Shown: positions 33,695 through 44,328 of the stretch, piece by piece
Layout of the letters: each line of letters opens with the position of its first letter
Position numbering within the stretch: position 1 is the first letter of the stretch
DNA from: Heloderma charlesbogerti
Lineage: Eukaryota > Chordata > Lepidosauria > Squamata > Helodermatidae
Assembly (NCBI GenBank): GCA_026122225.1
Contig: JANEZZ010002356.1
Location: forward strand, 124,001 to 188,000
Length of the DNA stretch: 64,000 nucleotides
Reading direction: 5' to 3'
Program-made: the position numbers and the translations under genes
Notes under the pieces: model-generated
Seen by the model: only the letters and a program-made list of their open reading frames with translations
Databases searched by the model: none
What the model was told of the DNA's origin: nothing

Positions 33695-34296
33695 TAGGGA
33701 TGTACGAATTACTTACCTGCCATTCTGGTGGCAGGGGGGGGATCTATGGGGGGGAGGTGATCCCTCCCTCCCCCTGGAATCCTTGCCGGCTGGCTCCGCA
33801 TCAATTCCGTGGAGCCGCTGGCTGGCTCCGAAGCCCCAGCGATATGGCCACCATTGCCGTATCGCTGGCTGGACTGACGTACTGCGGACACAATTGGTGT
33901 CTGGCATAGCGGATGCTATTTGTGTCCCTGCTCTTTGACATGATAGGCTACGTAAAGATTTATGTAGCCCATCGCGCGAAGGAACAGGGACGCAAATACG
34001 CCATTTGCGTCCCTGTTTTTTCACGCAATAGGCTACGTAAAGATTTACGTAGCCTATCATGTCAAAGAGCAGGGATGCAAATGGCATAGTGGACGCCATT
34101 TGTGTCTGCAGTCCGTCAGTCCAGCCAGCGATACAGCAATGGTGGCCATATCGCTGGGGCTTCGGAGCTGACAGCAGGCAGGATCCGGCCAGTGAGGGCT
34201 TTCCGGGGAGGCAGAGGTAAGAGATCTGATCCTCCACAGACTTCTATTGAATCTGGCCTCATTGGGGTCCGTGGAGGATTTCTCCAACATCCTTAA
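33695..34296. mobile_element. Palindrome-cored hAT-like element, copy 5 (602 bp)
   Basis: AAGTGAAT flanks it at 33687-33694 and 34297-34304, with one extra A at the right border. It starts TAGGGATGTACGAATTAC and ends CTCCAACATCCTTA. The interior from about 33823 to 34172 is one large palindrome centred near 34000 (around GGACGCAAATACGCCATTTG). It contains TACGTA-type palindromes at 33937-33977 and 34022-34062, with outer arms GCCCCAGCGATATGGCCACC and the complement near 34139. No coding capacity. Confidence 0.9.
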
Positions 34297-34635
34297 AAGT
34301 GAATTCATTATTTACTTAGAAAGTAATGAATTTGTCCATGTGAGCTTGGATGAGAGTTCTCCTTTAATATGAGATCTTGTTCCACATATACAAGTTTTTA
34401 TGCATGCACAATATGAAGATGCATCTTAGGAGGAGTAGTTTGGAGTGACGTAGTGTGGCATCACATCATGTATCATCATGTTCTGCCCCCTTTCTGATTG
34501 GTTGTTTCCGTGTGGTCTGCCTGCATAATGATGTCCTGTCATGTTTCTCCACTGTTCCAAAAAACTACCCTCGAATTAGGATCCCTGGTGTCATGCAAGC
34601 ATTCTAAGGTGGATTGGTACTACTCTATCACATTC

Positions 34636-34716
34636 ATGGGGCTCATGGGATTGGACTAGATGGTCTTGTAGGCCCCTTCCAACCCTACTATTCTATGATT
34701 CTACCATTCTATGATT
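34636..34716 (+). repeat. CR1 3' tail fragment
   Basis: GGACTAGATGGTCTTGTAGG and CCCCTTCCAACCCTACTATTC, then ATTCTATGATTC repeats: the canonical CR1 3' end on the plus strand. Confidence 0.9.
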
Positions 34717-34932
34717 CATGTATATGAAGATTAGTGATGGGCAAACTTTCCTGAGTTAATTCGTTATTTACTCAGAAAGTAAAGCATTTGTCCATGTGAG
34801 CTTGGACAAGAGTTCTCCTGTAATATGAAATCTTGCTCTTTGCATACAAGTTTTGACACATATGCAGTATCAAGGTGCATCTTAGGAACTGTAGTTCGGA
34901 ATCACATAGTGCAGCATGACATCATGCATCAC

Positions 34933-35284
34933 TAGGGATGTCGCGGATGCCTTACTGGGTCCGGGAGACTGTTACCCCCCTGCCCACAACCCCCAGACTG
35001 CACCCGCTCACGCCCTGCTGGACTCACCTCAACCCATGATGCCTCAAATATTGCATATATTAAACTTTCCTGGCCCCAAACTGTGCATATTTAAATATGC
35101 ACATTTTTAAAAACTCCTTTTTCAGTTAAAAAAAAAAGTGACAAAATGGGGGGCACTCACCGGACGAGCCCAGAGCGAGTGCGGGTGACTTGCTGAGCTG
35201 GTGGAGGTCCAGGAGGGGCAAGCACGGGCGGTGCTTCAGCGGGCGCCTGGCGAACCCGAGCTGGGGTGTGTTCACACATCCCTA
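34933..35284. mobile_element. hAT-like element with exact 8-bp duplication (352 bp)
   Basis: TGCATCAC flanks it exactly at 34925-34932 and 35285-35292. It starts TAGGGATGTCGCGGATG and ends TTCACACATCCCTA. It contains a perfect 20-bp palindrome GTGCATATTTAAATATGCAC near 35084, but no TACGTA core. It shares ends with the palindrome-cored family and may be a different interior carried by the same transposase. Confidence 0.88.
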
Positions 35285-35395
35285 TGCATCACCACATTAT
35301 GCCCTCTTTCTGATTGGTTGTTTTTACATGGTCTGCCTGTGTGATGACATCATGTGATGTTTATTCGCCACTGCTGATCACCAGTATGAAGGTGG

Positions 35396-36663
35396 AGAGT
35401 CTTTCTCTTCCTCGTGGTAGCGACAAGGGAAGCAGCTGATGAGACTGCTTCAAGTAAGTTTTTGTTTTGTTTGGGGGGGGCGGTATAGATGGTAGGACAA
35501 CTGCAAATCTATGGGGGATCTGTGTACTGCTTTACTGCACATGCCCCGAAACTCACACAATCAATTCTGAGCTTAATAGTGAATCACTATGAAGGTGAGG
35601 GTTATGAACAGAAGAGTTTGGACCCATGAGCCAACTAATTACAAAATTTGGTGGCATCACTAGCTAAGCTACTCGAGTGGATCTTGGGGATGTTACAGTC
35701 AGTAGTGCTACATTCTGTCTGATCTTCTGTCATATTTGGGGTTGTATCCAGCTGTATCCATCTGCTAGCAGAATGGACACCAATTGCAGAATGGATACTT
35801 CCTCCCCCCCAGCCCTCTGCACACACAACACATCTGCTCTGGATGGTTGGGGGACCCTCCAGAATAGATTTGGGGAGCACAAGGTGGTGCAGGGTGAGGT
35901 GGAGAGGAAGAGGAAGTCCTGTTCAACAAGCAGAAATCCACGGGTACAATGTTGGATGTCACCTTTTCTGCTCTTTTTCTTTGAATACTTTTATGCCACA
36001 ATTTTGAAAATAAAAGATATTAAAGTGATAATTCAGAAAGTTCCTTTTTAAAATAAACCTGTCCATAATTAGGTGTACAGCTTTACTGAACCATAAGCCC
36101 CATATTAAAAGAGACCAACTCTGGAAAAGATTGCAGTGTGGCTTGTCAGTAGCTTTTAATTGAGGCAGCACATTCTATTATATCTGATATGGATTGTCAG
36201 GAAATAAAATTGTGTCTGATGCATCCTTGCAGTGGATAATAGAAACAGCTTTCATGCCAATCGAAGCGATATATGTTTCATTTAATTCTAAATATACTTG
36301 TTTAATAAGTAGGTTTCTGGCATATCATTTGAGACAAGGGAGGCCAGAGGTCAGCAGTTTTTTTATTATTATTGTTTGTCTACTGAGTATGACTCACACG
36401 TTGGCTTCCTTGTGGAAACAACATTGCTCTTCCTGTCATCAGCCTACAGTTACTAACTTGTAAATGAGCTCCAGCTGTACACAATGGTTGGGCTTATAAA
36501 ACCACTTAAGGAAAAGGCCGACAGAACTCTTAAACACTCTTATCACTGCTTCATTAATATTGTGTATACATTTCTGAAGTTCAGGTTGTTCTGCATCAGG
36601 AGAGGCTCCAGACTGGAGTACAATTATGGCCTCAATAAAAGAAACCAACTTCCTCCTAGCAAA
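35396..36663. other. Unassigned sequence, about 1.3 kb
   Basis: No gene, SINE or transposon end is recognised. Open frames are short and without motifs. Confidence 0.4.
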
Positions 36664-36745
36664 TCATAGAATCATGGAATAGCAGGGTTGGAAGGGGCCT
36701 ATAAGACTATCGGGTCCAACCCGCTGCTCAATGCAGGAATCCAAG

Positions 36746-39700
36746 TCAGACCATCCCTGACAGATGGCTCTCCAGCCTCATCTTGAATGCCTCCAGCTTG
36801 GGAGAGCCCACTACCTCCCTGGGTAATTGGTTCCATTGTCGTATTGCTCTAACATTCAGCATGTTTTTCCTGATGTTCAGCCGTAATCTGGCTTCCTGTA
36901 CCTTGAGCCCATTATTCCATATCCTGCACTCTGGGATGATCGAGAAGAGATCCTGGCCTTCCTCTCTGTGACAACCTTTCAAGTACTTGAAGAGCGCTAT
37001 CATATCTCCCCTCAGCCTTCTCTTCTCAAGGCTAAACATGCCCAGTTCTTTCAGTCTCTCTTCATAGGGCTTTGTTTCCAGTCCCCTGATCATCTTTGTT
37101 GCCCTCCTCTGAAACCTCTCCAGCTTGTCTGCATCCTTCTTAAAGTGCGGTGCCCAGAAATGGACACAATACTCCAGATGAGGCCTAACCAGTGCTGAGT
37201 AGAGGGGAACTAGTATTTCCTGGGATTTGGAAGCTATGCTTCTATGAATGCAGCCCAAAAGAGCATTTGCCTTTTTTGCAGCCACATCACATGGTTGGCT
37301 CATATTGAGCTTGTGATCGACAGCAATTCCAGGATCCTTCTCGCTTGTAGTGTTGTTGAGCCACGTATCCCCCATCTTGTAACTGTGCATTTGGTTTCTT
37401 TTTCCTAGGTGCAGAACTTGGCATTTATCCCTATTAAATTTCATTCTGTTGTTTTCTGCCCAGAGCTCCAGTCTATCAAGACCACCTTGAATTTTGTTTT
37501 TGTCTTCCAAGTTATTAGTAGGGGTGCACGAAACCCACTTACCGGGTCTCGCAGCTTTTCGCGGTGGGGGGGAGGTGCTTCGCTGCTCTCCCCCCGAAGT
37601 TCAGGCCAGGGGGGGAGGCTTCCCGCCTCACCCGGACGAAACTCAGGCCGGGGGGGAGGCTTCCCGCCTCGCCCGGCCGAAATTCAGGCCGGGAGGAGGC
37701 GCCTCGCCCGGCCGCAAAATTAAAAGTTAAAAAAAAAACACACCCCCATGATAGGCTACGTGACGATTAACGTAGCCTATCACGGCTAGATCTGCAAAGT
37801 CAGCCATGATAGGCTACGTAAATCGTCACGTAGCCTATCACGGGTGACTTTAAAAAAAAAAAAAAGTGCGTACACAAATGGCGGCCCCCATAGGGAGCCG
37901 CCATTCGCGTTCCTTATTTGGTCGCTGTAGTCTACGTAAATCTTTACGTAGACTACAGCGACCAAATAAGGAACGGGAATGGCGGCTCCCTATGGGGGCC
38001 GCCATTATCCGTACGTGCTTTTTTTTTTTTTTTTTTTAAGTCACCCGTGATAGGCTACGTGACGATTTACGTAGCCTATCACGGCTGACTTTGCAAATCT
38101 AGCCGTGATAGGCTACGTTAATCGTCACGTAGCCTATCACGGGGGCATTTTTTTTTTTTTAGTTTTATTGGAATGGCGGCGGTGGCAGCCGGTCGAAAGA
38201 TCGGCTGCCGCCCCCGCCCCTGATGAAGACCCGACGAACCGCCGCCGGGACCCGCCGCCGGGAGGGACATTCGGCAAAAGTAAGTCCCGTCCTGGGGGGG
38301 GGGGGTGCGGGGGTGTGTGGAGAATTTCTCCCCGAAACCTGTTCGGGGGGCTGAACACATTGGCGCTCGGCCCCCCAAAGTTTCGGGGAGAAATTCTCCG
38401 CCAACCCTAGGTATTAGCTATCCTGCCCAATTTTGTGTTATCTGCAAATCTGATCAGCATTCCCTGCACCTCCTCCTCCAAGTCATTAATAAAAATATTG
38501 AAGAGCACTGGGCCCTGAGGTACCCTGCTTGTTACCTCTCCCCAGGTTGAGAAGATCCCATTGATAAGCACTCTATGAGTCCGATTCTGTAGCCAACTGT
38601 GGATCCACCTAATAGTTGTTTCATCTAGCCTACTTTGAGCTAGTTTGCTCATCATGGGGCACTTTGTTGAAAGCATTGCTGAAGTCAAGGTATATTATGT
38701 CCACAGCATTACCACAGTCCACAAGGGAGGTTAGGTTACCTGATCAAAAAATGAGATCAGATTCGTCTGGCAGGATTTGTTCTTGACAAATTCGTGTTGG
38801 CTTCAAGTAAGCACTGCATTGTTTTCAAGGTGCTTACAGATGGATTGCTTTATAATCTGCTCCAGAATTTTCCCAGGTTCAGATGTCAGACCAACTGGTC
38901 GGTAGTTCCCAGGTTCCTCCTTTTTACCCTTTTTGAAGATAGGGACAACATTAGCCTTCCTCCAGTCATCTGGCACTTCACCCATCCTCCATAATTGCTC
39001 AAAGTTAATAGACAGTGGTTCTGAGAGTTCTCCTGCCAGTTCCTTTATTACTCTAGGGTGCAGTTCATCTGGCCCTGGAGATTTGAACTCATTCAAAGTA
39101 ATTAGGTGTTCCTTGACCATATGCCTGTCGATCTCGAGCTGCAGTCCTGCCCCTTCAGCCTGTACTTCGCCTTTGCCAGGGGGGTCATAGACCCTCTTTC
39201 GAGAGAAGACTGAGCCAAAGTAGGAATTGAGCACTTCTGCCTTTTCTTTGTCATCTGTTATCATTTTGCCATCCTTATTAAATAGTTGAACCATCATTTC
39301 GTTCCTCGGTCTTTTACTATGCATGTATCTGAAGAAGGCTTTTTGTTGCTTTGAGCATCCCTCGCTAACCTCAGCTCATTCTCAGCTTTAGCCATCCTGA
39401 TGCCATCCCTGCAATTCTGTGCTACCTGCCTGTACTCTTCCTTTGTTGCTTGGCCTATCTTCCACTTCCTACACTGTATGTGTGCTGTTTTGTTTTCATG
39501 TCATCTCTAAGCTTTTTGTGAAGCCACATTGGCTTCTTCTGTTGCCTTCCACCTTTTTTTCTTGTTGGAATGGTTTGTAATTGTGCCTTGAGAATTTCCT
39601 TTTTAAAAATCTCCCACCCATCTTGGACTTCTTTTCTTGTTAGAGTCACTTGCCATGGGACCTTACTTATCATCGTTCTGAGTTTATTAAAATCAGCTTT

Positions 39701-40330
39701 CCTAAAATCCAGGGTATGCATTTGGCTACACTCGGCTTTTGCTTCCTTTAGAACCAAGAACTCAAGTGTAACATGGTTGCTTTGCCCCAGAATTCCTGTA
39801 ACTGCTACTTTATCCACTAAGTCATCTCTGTTGGTTAGGATCAAGTCAAGGATAGCCGATCCTCTAGTTCCTTCCTCTGCCTTCTGTAGGAGGAAGTTAT
39901 CTGCCACACGAGTCAGGAATTTCCTGGAGGGGCCATGTTTTGCAGAATTTGTCTCCAAACAAATATCGGAGAAATTGAAGTCCCCCATTACTACTACATC
40001 ATGATTCCTTGAAACATTGGCTATTTGCTTTTCAAAAGTTTCATCCTCATCTTCTCCTTGATTGGGTGGCTGGTAGTAGACTCCGACCACCAGGTTCCTT
40101 TTATTCTTTGCTCCATTTATTTTAACCCAGATGCTCTCAATGGGGCTAGCAAGCTCATCCTCCTGTATTTCTGTACAGAGATATGTATTTTTAACATATT
40201 GTGCAACCCCACCTCCCTTTGTGTTCCTCCTGTTCTTTTTGAACAAGTTATATCCTTCAGTTGCTGTATTCCAGTCATGAGAGTCATCCCACCAAGTCTC
40301 AGTTACACTTACCAAGTCATAATTTCCCTC
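36746..40330 (-). pseudogene. CR1 ORF2: endonuclease and reverse transcriptase, decayed and interrupted
   Basis: On the minus strand the endonuclease lies at 40315-39455 (VSVTETWWDDSHDW, VGVYYQPPNQGE, VVVMGDFNFSDI, ILGQSNHVTLEF). The reverse transcriptase begins in 39324-38803 (NVVPIFKKGKKEEPGNYRPV) and continues in 38688-38410 (VPQGPVLFNIFINDLEEEV, FADNTKLGRIANT). After the 891-bp insertion it resumes in 37510-36746 (DRLELWAENNRMKFNRDKCQ, VRPHLEYCVHFWAPHFKKD, ending RQWNQLPREVV). The catalytic box reads FADN in place of the family's FADD, and the segment before it has lost residues within VPQG-S-LGP. Stops and shifts separate the pieces. It is inactive on several grounds. Confidence 0.92.
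37519..38409. mobile_element. Palindrome-cored hAT-like element, copy 6 (891 bp), palindrome of palindromes, inside CR1
   Basis: The flanks GTTATTAG (37511-37518) and GGTATTAG (38410-38417) match at 7 of 8, and the CR1 reading frame resumes across the gap. It starts TAGGGGTGCACGAAACC and ends GCCAACCCTA. Five short palindromes lie at 37749-37782, 37807-37840, 37923-37960, 38048-38081 and 38106-38139. The first four-plus-one arrangement is itself symmetrical about 37942-37944, so roughly 37728-38162 is one palindrome of about 400 bp, with ATGGCGGCCCCCATAGGGAG and its complement either side of the centre. GC-rich outer arms. No transposase. Confidence 0.93.
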
Positions 40331-40542
40331 CTATATTAAGAGTTCAAGTTTGTTCTGTTTGTTTCTCTTACTCTAGGCATTAGTATATAGACATCGAAGA
40401 CCATGTGCTTCATAGTCTGGCTTTCTTCATACATGTGTCTGAAGACTATTATTGGGCGCTATTAGAGCTGTTCTCTCTGTTGCGGTGCATGAGCCTTTGT
40501 CCATTGTTACCCCCAACTTTACGTCTCCCTCCCCTGTAGGAT

Positions 40543-41574
40543 TCAGTTTAAAGCCCTCCTAAAGAAGTTCTTCATGCTGTGGCCAAACACATTCTTCCCA
40601 GCCTTTGTGAGGTGCAACCCATCCCTTGCCAACAGTCCATCTTCCAGGAAGTATATCCTGTGTTCCCAGAATCCAAATCTCTCTCGTCGGCACCATCTTC
40701 ATAACCAATCATTCACCCGGAGCATTTTTCTTTCCCTTTCTATCCCTCTTCTAACTACTGGAAGGATGGATGAGAAAACTATCCAGGCCCCAAAGTTCTT
40801 GAGTTTCCTTCCCAAAGCTTCAAAGACTGAAATGATTTCTTCATAGCTCCAGTTGGTGGTATGATTTGTTCCCACATGGATGAGAAGAAAGGGATACCTG
40901 TCAGTGGCCTTTATGAGTGCAGGCAACCCTTCAGTCATGTCTCTAATCCATCCTCCCAGGAAACAGCATACCTGGCAAGTCCACAGGTCTTCGCAACATA
41001 CTTGGGTTTCGATCCCATGCAGCAAGGAGTCTCCCACTACTACTACTCTTCTCTTTTTGTTGTTGTAGGCCTTGGTTTCATTGCCTCTGCTTGACAGCCT
41101 CTTGCTTGCTCTTATGCAGGTTCCCCTGTAATTCTTCCTCTGCAGGCCATCATCCAGTCTCATCCTCAAGTACCTGGAAATGGTTCCATAGCTGCACTGC
41201 TTCCACTGGTGCAGAGTGGCTTCTAGTTCTTTTGCTCCTGTCACCCTTTTCCAAGGACTATCCTCTACTGCATTTTTCCTCACTCCAGCATTTCCCACTT
41301 CTGCCTCAGCTTGCTGTTGCTGTTCAAGCTTCTGTTCTTCACTTTGCTGCTGTAGTTCCACCGTTCTGTCCAAGAACTCTTCATGTTCTCTTATTCCATG
41401 GAGGGTCAACAGTTGCTGCTCCAGTCCTCTTACTTTTTCTTCCAGCAGCGTGATCAACTTGCACTTGTTGCTGGTGTTGGCCATGTTGTTCTCAGGCAAG
41501 AGAACAAACATTGCACATACCTTGCAGGTCACCACCACTGGAGAGTCTTGTCCTTCCATAGCCTTTTTTCCCAT
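40543..41574 (-). pseudogene. CR1 ORF1 with esterase (SGNH hydrolase) domain, one in-frame stop
   Basis: ORF1 of CR1 makes a nucleic-acid-binding protein; in many vertebrate CR1 lineages it also has an esterase fold. Here the ATG at 41574 opens 291 codons. A CKVC pair lies near residues 17-20 and a heptad-like, glutamine-rich helix at about 40-90. The SGNH domain then begins with VVVVGDSLLHG (nucleophile block, GDS at 181-183) and HVGTN at 233-237. A TGA stops the frame at about 40699. The same frame then continues with DGLHLT (catalytic Asp-His block, about 40608-40628) and ends RRALN at 40543. So all three catalytic blocks are present and one stop separates them. Confidence 0.88.
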
Positions 41575-41930
41575 TTTGTGTCTAGCTTTCTAATTGTTCT
41601 AGAGTAGCCTGTGCCTGGTCCTCTACTCACTGGAGGTTAAAAACAGAGCCCCACTGGTATGGAAGTGTGTGTTACAAGAAAAATAAATTAAAAATAATTT
41701 TTTAATTTTTTTTTAAGTTGTTAGGGGCCTCCCCCTTGACCTCCCTTGCTGAACTCCCCTGGCCAACTCCTGTTTGCTCTCCTTGTTCTCTCTCTCTGAT
41801 CGCTCACTCTATGGGAGCTTGCTTGCTTCTATAGTCCCTAGACCAGCTGGAGCAGCTTCCTCTGCTCTGCTCTGAAATGATTTCCCTCCCAAGTCTAACC
41901 TAGATCTAAGGCATACAACCACTTACCCTG

Positions 41931-42784
41931 TGGGTCTCGATCAGCATGCAGGAACGACATGTTCCTGATGGCCACTGGTGAATGTATAGTGTGCATGTAG
42001 AAACCCATAATATTCTACACACACATTGGTGGGTGGATTAAAAAAAGAGGGGAAAACTTCCATTGCCGAAAATGGAGACTCTCTCTTTTTTTTTAACCCC
42101 TGCACGGTGTGTGTGTGTGTGTGTGTGTGTGTAATTTCAGGAAACAAGCAGCTGAGGAGGAAATGTTGAAACCTTCTCTCTTGGTACATTGTGGTCCCAA
42201 TCCAGACTGGAGCTGCGTGCATTTACTCTGGAGTAAAAACAAGGAGAGGGATCAGCTGCACTGGGATCAGCAAGTAATGTAACATGTAGTTTGACCCTAA
42301 TGAAGTCTCTTTATGTAAGAGTTTAGAAATTTGCTCTCCCATGGCCTTTGTCTCTGCAATACAACCTGAAATAAGGATGCCATCTATAAAACGTTTATAA
42401 GACATTTTGACACATTTTCTAAACACTTGAGCATGCAAAATATTACTTTGCTTTCTACATTTAACTATGCGACATGGTTGAAGTCTCAGTTTTGAAAACA
42501 ATGACTTTTTCCTCTATCTTTCATAACAGATGGAGAGAGAGAGAGAGAGAGAAACAGAGAAGCACTCAGCTTATTACACATAGTTATTTTGTTACCATTT
42601 CATCCTTCCTATTGTTTAAAGGCTGCTTTTCAGGAAGTGAAAAAATGCTGTATTTCCTCAAGCACAGTACTATAGATGAGCATAACTGAAACCATGCCAA
42701 AATATAGACAAGGGAAATCCATATTTAAGCAAGTAATTCTGAGACACCGGTAATTAGAGAGCTAGAATAAAGTTTCTGTATTAC
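41931..42784. other. Unassigned sequence with simple repeats
   Basis: It contains a (TG)n run at about 42110-42132 and a (GA)n run at about 42532-42550. On the minus strand 42223-42501 a frame with YKRFIDGILISGCI and EQISKLLHKE faintly resembles a reverse-transcriptase palm, but no catalytic DD is present and nothing around it supports an element. Confidence 0.35.
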
Positions 42785-42985
42785 ATTTACATCCACCCTT
42801 TTCTCCAAGGAGGTTCAAATGGCATGCATGGTTCTTCCCCTCAATCCTGTGAGGAAGGTTAGTCTGGGAGATAGTGACTGGTCCATGATCACCCAATGAG
42901 ATTCATGCTGTGTGGGGATTTGAACCTCGATTTTCCCAGTCCGAGTCTGACACACTAAACACCGCATCACACTGGATCTTAACTG
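42785..42985 (-). mobile_element. tRNA-derived SINE, minus strand
   Basis: Read on the minus strand, it starts CCAGTGTGATGCGGTGTTTAG (A-box region). It has a B box GGTTCAAATCCCC, then a body with GGGTGATCATGG and CCTTCCTCACAGGATTG, and ends toward the LINE-like tail. Such SINEs are abundant in squamates and are transcribed by RNA polymerase III. It is a worn copy and not a tRNA gene. Confidence 0.75.
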
Positions 42986-43017
42986 AAACTTAATTTAAAG
43001 TGGCAGTGAACTCCAGT

Positions 43018-43145
43018 ACAGAGATATGCTGATGAACTGATACATGGGATAGAATCCCAGCTCAGATATGAGCTCACTGGATGACCTTGGGCAAGTCTTG
43101 ATTCCTCAGCTTCCATGTTCTATTTGTCAAATGGAAATAATAGTG
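43018..43145 (+). repeat. SINE body fragment, plus strand
   Basis: GAATCCCAGCTCAG, then GAGCTCACTGGATGACCTTG and GGCAAGTC, then AAATGGAAATAATAG. This is the body of the same SINE type as 42785-42985, with a MIR-like block. Confidence 0.6.
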
Positions 43146-43156
43146 TTGAACTAGAC

Positions 43157-43490
43157 CAGGAGTGTTGAACCTCAGCCCACCTGTGGTCCCAATCTGGCGT
43201 TCTCCAAATAGCCACACCTCCTTCCCCAGCCCCACCCACTTTCTTCCAACTGCCAGTTGTTGGGTGGTTTCCTGGCTTTTGTGCCATTTCATGCAACTGT
43301 CCCCGGCCCCCCAGCAAACATATTCTAAAAGGTTGAAATGCCTCTCCTAAGGCTTAGTTACTGGCCGTAAGAGCTTTACGCTAAAACATGCTAGTATTTG
43401 GGGCTCTGCCCCTTTTGCCTTTGGTCTCACCCACCACTGGAATGCAGCCCCAGAGAGCTTTTCTGAAATTGCTGCAAAAGCAGGGTGGGA
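43157..43490. mobile_element. Charlie-like hAT element
   Basis: The start CAGGAGTGTTGAACCTCAG and the internal GAGGTTGAAATGCC-like block (AAAGGTTGAAATGCCTCTCC), CTGCCCCTTTTGCCTTTGG and CCACCACTGGAATGCAGCCC are shared with 53719-54040. The right end is not clear. Confidence 0.6.
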
Positions 43491-43494
43491 GTGG

Positions 43495-43560
43495 GATTTT
43501 CATAGCCCTAGAACTGGACTAGATGAACCAATAGTCTGACTCAGTGGATGGCAGCTTCAT
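43495..43560 (+). repeat. 3' part of a tRNA-derived SINE
   Basis: ACTGGACTAGATGAACCAATAG and TCTGACTCAGTGGATGGCAG match the end of the 59721 SINE. Confidence 0.6.
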
Positions 43561-44179
43561 AGACCTGGTTATTGCCCCTAGCAACTGTGGAGGAGGCGAA
43601 TTTTATTTCCAAGGATAGGCCTGAACTCTGCCTGAAGAATATTGCTTGGTTCAAAAGTTGTGGACTGGCCTTGCCAGAAGCATGACAGTTAAACACCTAA
43701 TTTAGGGTACTCATTCACACACTTTTAAATGTTGTAAGCTGAACTATTGCTGGCAATGATACTTATCCTTGCCTGCCGTTTTAGGCTGATTATTTGCATT
43801 GATTGGTGGTTACATGCCATATATCACTACTTGAATTGATCCGCCTTGGTGGTTTGATTCAGATCGTATTGACTCCAGAAACCCAGTGATGGATTAGCGG
43901 TTGCAAACAAGCAATCAAACTCCAACTTATCCATATTAGATCCAGCCTATATTGAATAAGCAATCGGTCTACCTTAGCATTATTAGCCTTGTCAAAATAG
44001 TTCATAGGTTAATTAAAAAATATTGCTAGTTTCCTGCAGTCACAGGAAACCATTTCAGCATGGAATGTCTGATTTGTTGCTCAAACTCTCAGAGATTTTA
44101 GTCCTACTTGTTTGACTACTTTTCAGATTCCAAAATCAACATTGAACTGGACAGGGTAGGGAATGCAAAAAGCCATTTC
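43561..44179. other. Unassigned sequence
   Basis: No gene or repeat is recognised. Confidence 0.35.
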
Positions 44180-44283
44180 TTGTCCTGTAAAAGATGCAAA
44201 TGCAAACGCACATGAATGCTGGCAATAATAATACCAGCATATTATATTTGCCCAAGTATAATAATACCATTACTATACTTAGC

Positions 44284-44328
<45 letters not shown>

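Larger units (their letters stand above)
33502..34565. repeat. Direct repeat unit A, with later insertions
   Basis: The unit is recognised by pairing with 34566-35395. Shared markers in order are GGCACCCCTGGTGTCATG / GGATCCCTGGTGTCATG, GGTTGGTACTGC / GATTGGTACTAC, AGTGATGGGTGAACTT / AGTGATGGGCAAACTT, TTTGTCCATGTGAGCTTGGA, and CTTTCTGATTGGTTGTTT. Unit A contains a minus-strand CR1 tail (33532-33611) and a palindrome-cored element (33695-34296) that unit B lacks. The second half (from about 33668) may be an older hAT with CAGTGATGGGC-type ends. Confidence 0.75.
34566..35395. repeat. Direct repeat unit B, with later insertions
   Basis: The second copy of the unit at 33502-34565. It carries its own plus-strand CR1 tail (34636-34716) and its own 352-bp hAT-like element (34933-35284), neither of which is in unit A. 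The final CGCCACTG near 35370 may be the end of an old hAT whose start is AGTGATGGGCAAAC at about 34733. Confidence 0.75.
36664..41930 (-). mobile_element. CR1 LINE, near full-length, minus strand, split by an insertion
   Basis: The 3' end at 36664 shows the complement of the CR1 tail (AATCATAGAATCATGGAATAG). ORF2 follows upstream to about 40330, ORF1 at 40543-41574, and a probable 5' UTR to about 41930. Without the 891-bp element at 37519-38409 the copy is about 4.4 kb, close to the family's usual full length. Full-length CR1 copies are uncommon because most are 5'-truncated. The 5' border is approximate. Confidence 0.88.

Noticed and set aside
37749..38139. A CRISPR-like array of repeated palindromes
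   Set aside because: Spacing is symmetrical, units are palindromic and flanked by transposon ends, and the genome is eukaryotic. No cas genes.
37540..38300. A CpG island promoter
   Set aside because: The CpG-rich sequence lies wholly within a mobile element and there is no gene beside it.
42223..42501. A reverse transcriptase remnant (YKRFIDGILI)
   Set aside because: The resemblance is slight, the second catalytic aspartate is absent, and no adjoining element is found.
44285..44328. A membrane-like YIYIYI segment
   Set aside because: It is a translated TA microsatellite inside a Penelope-like fragment.
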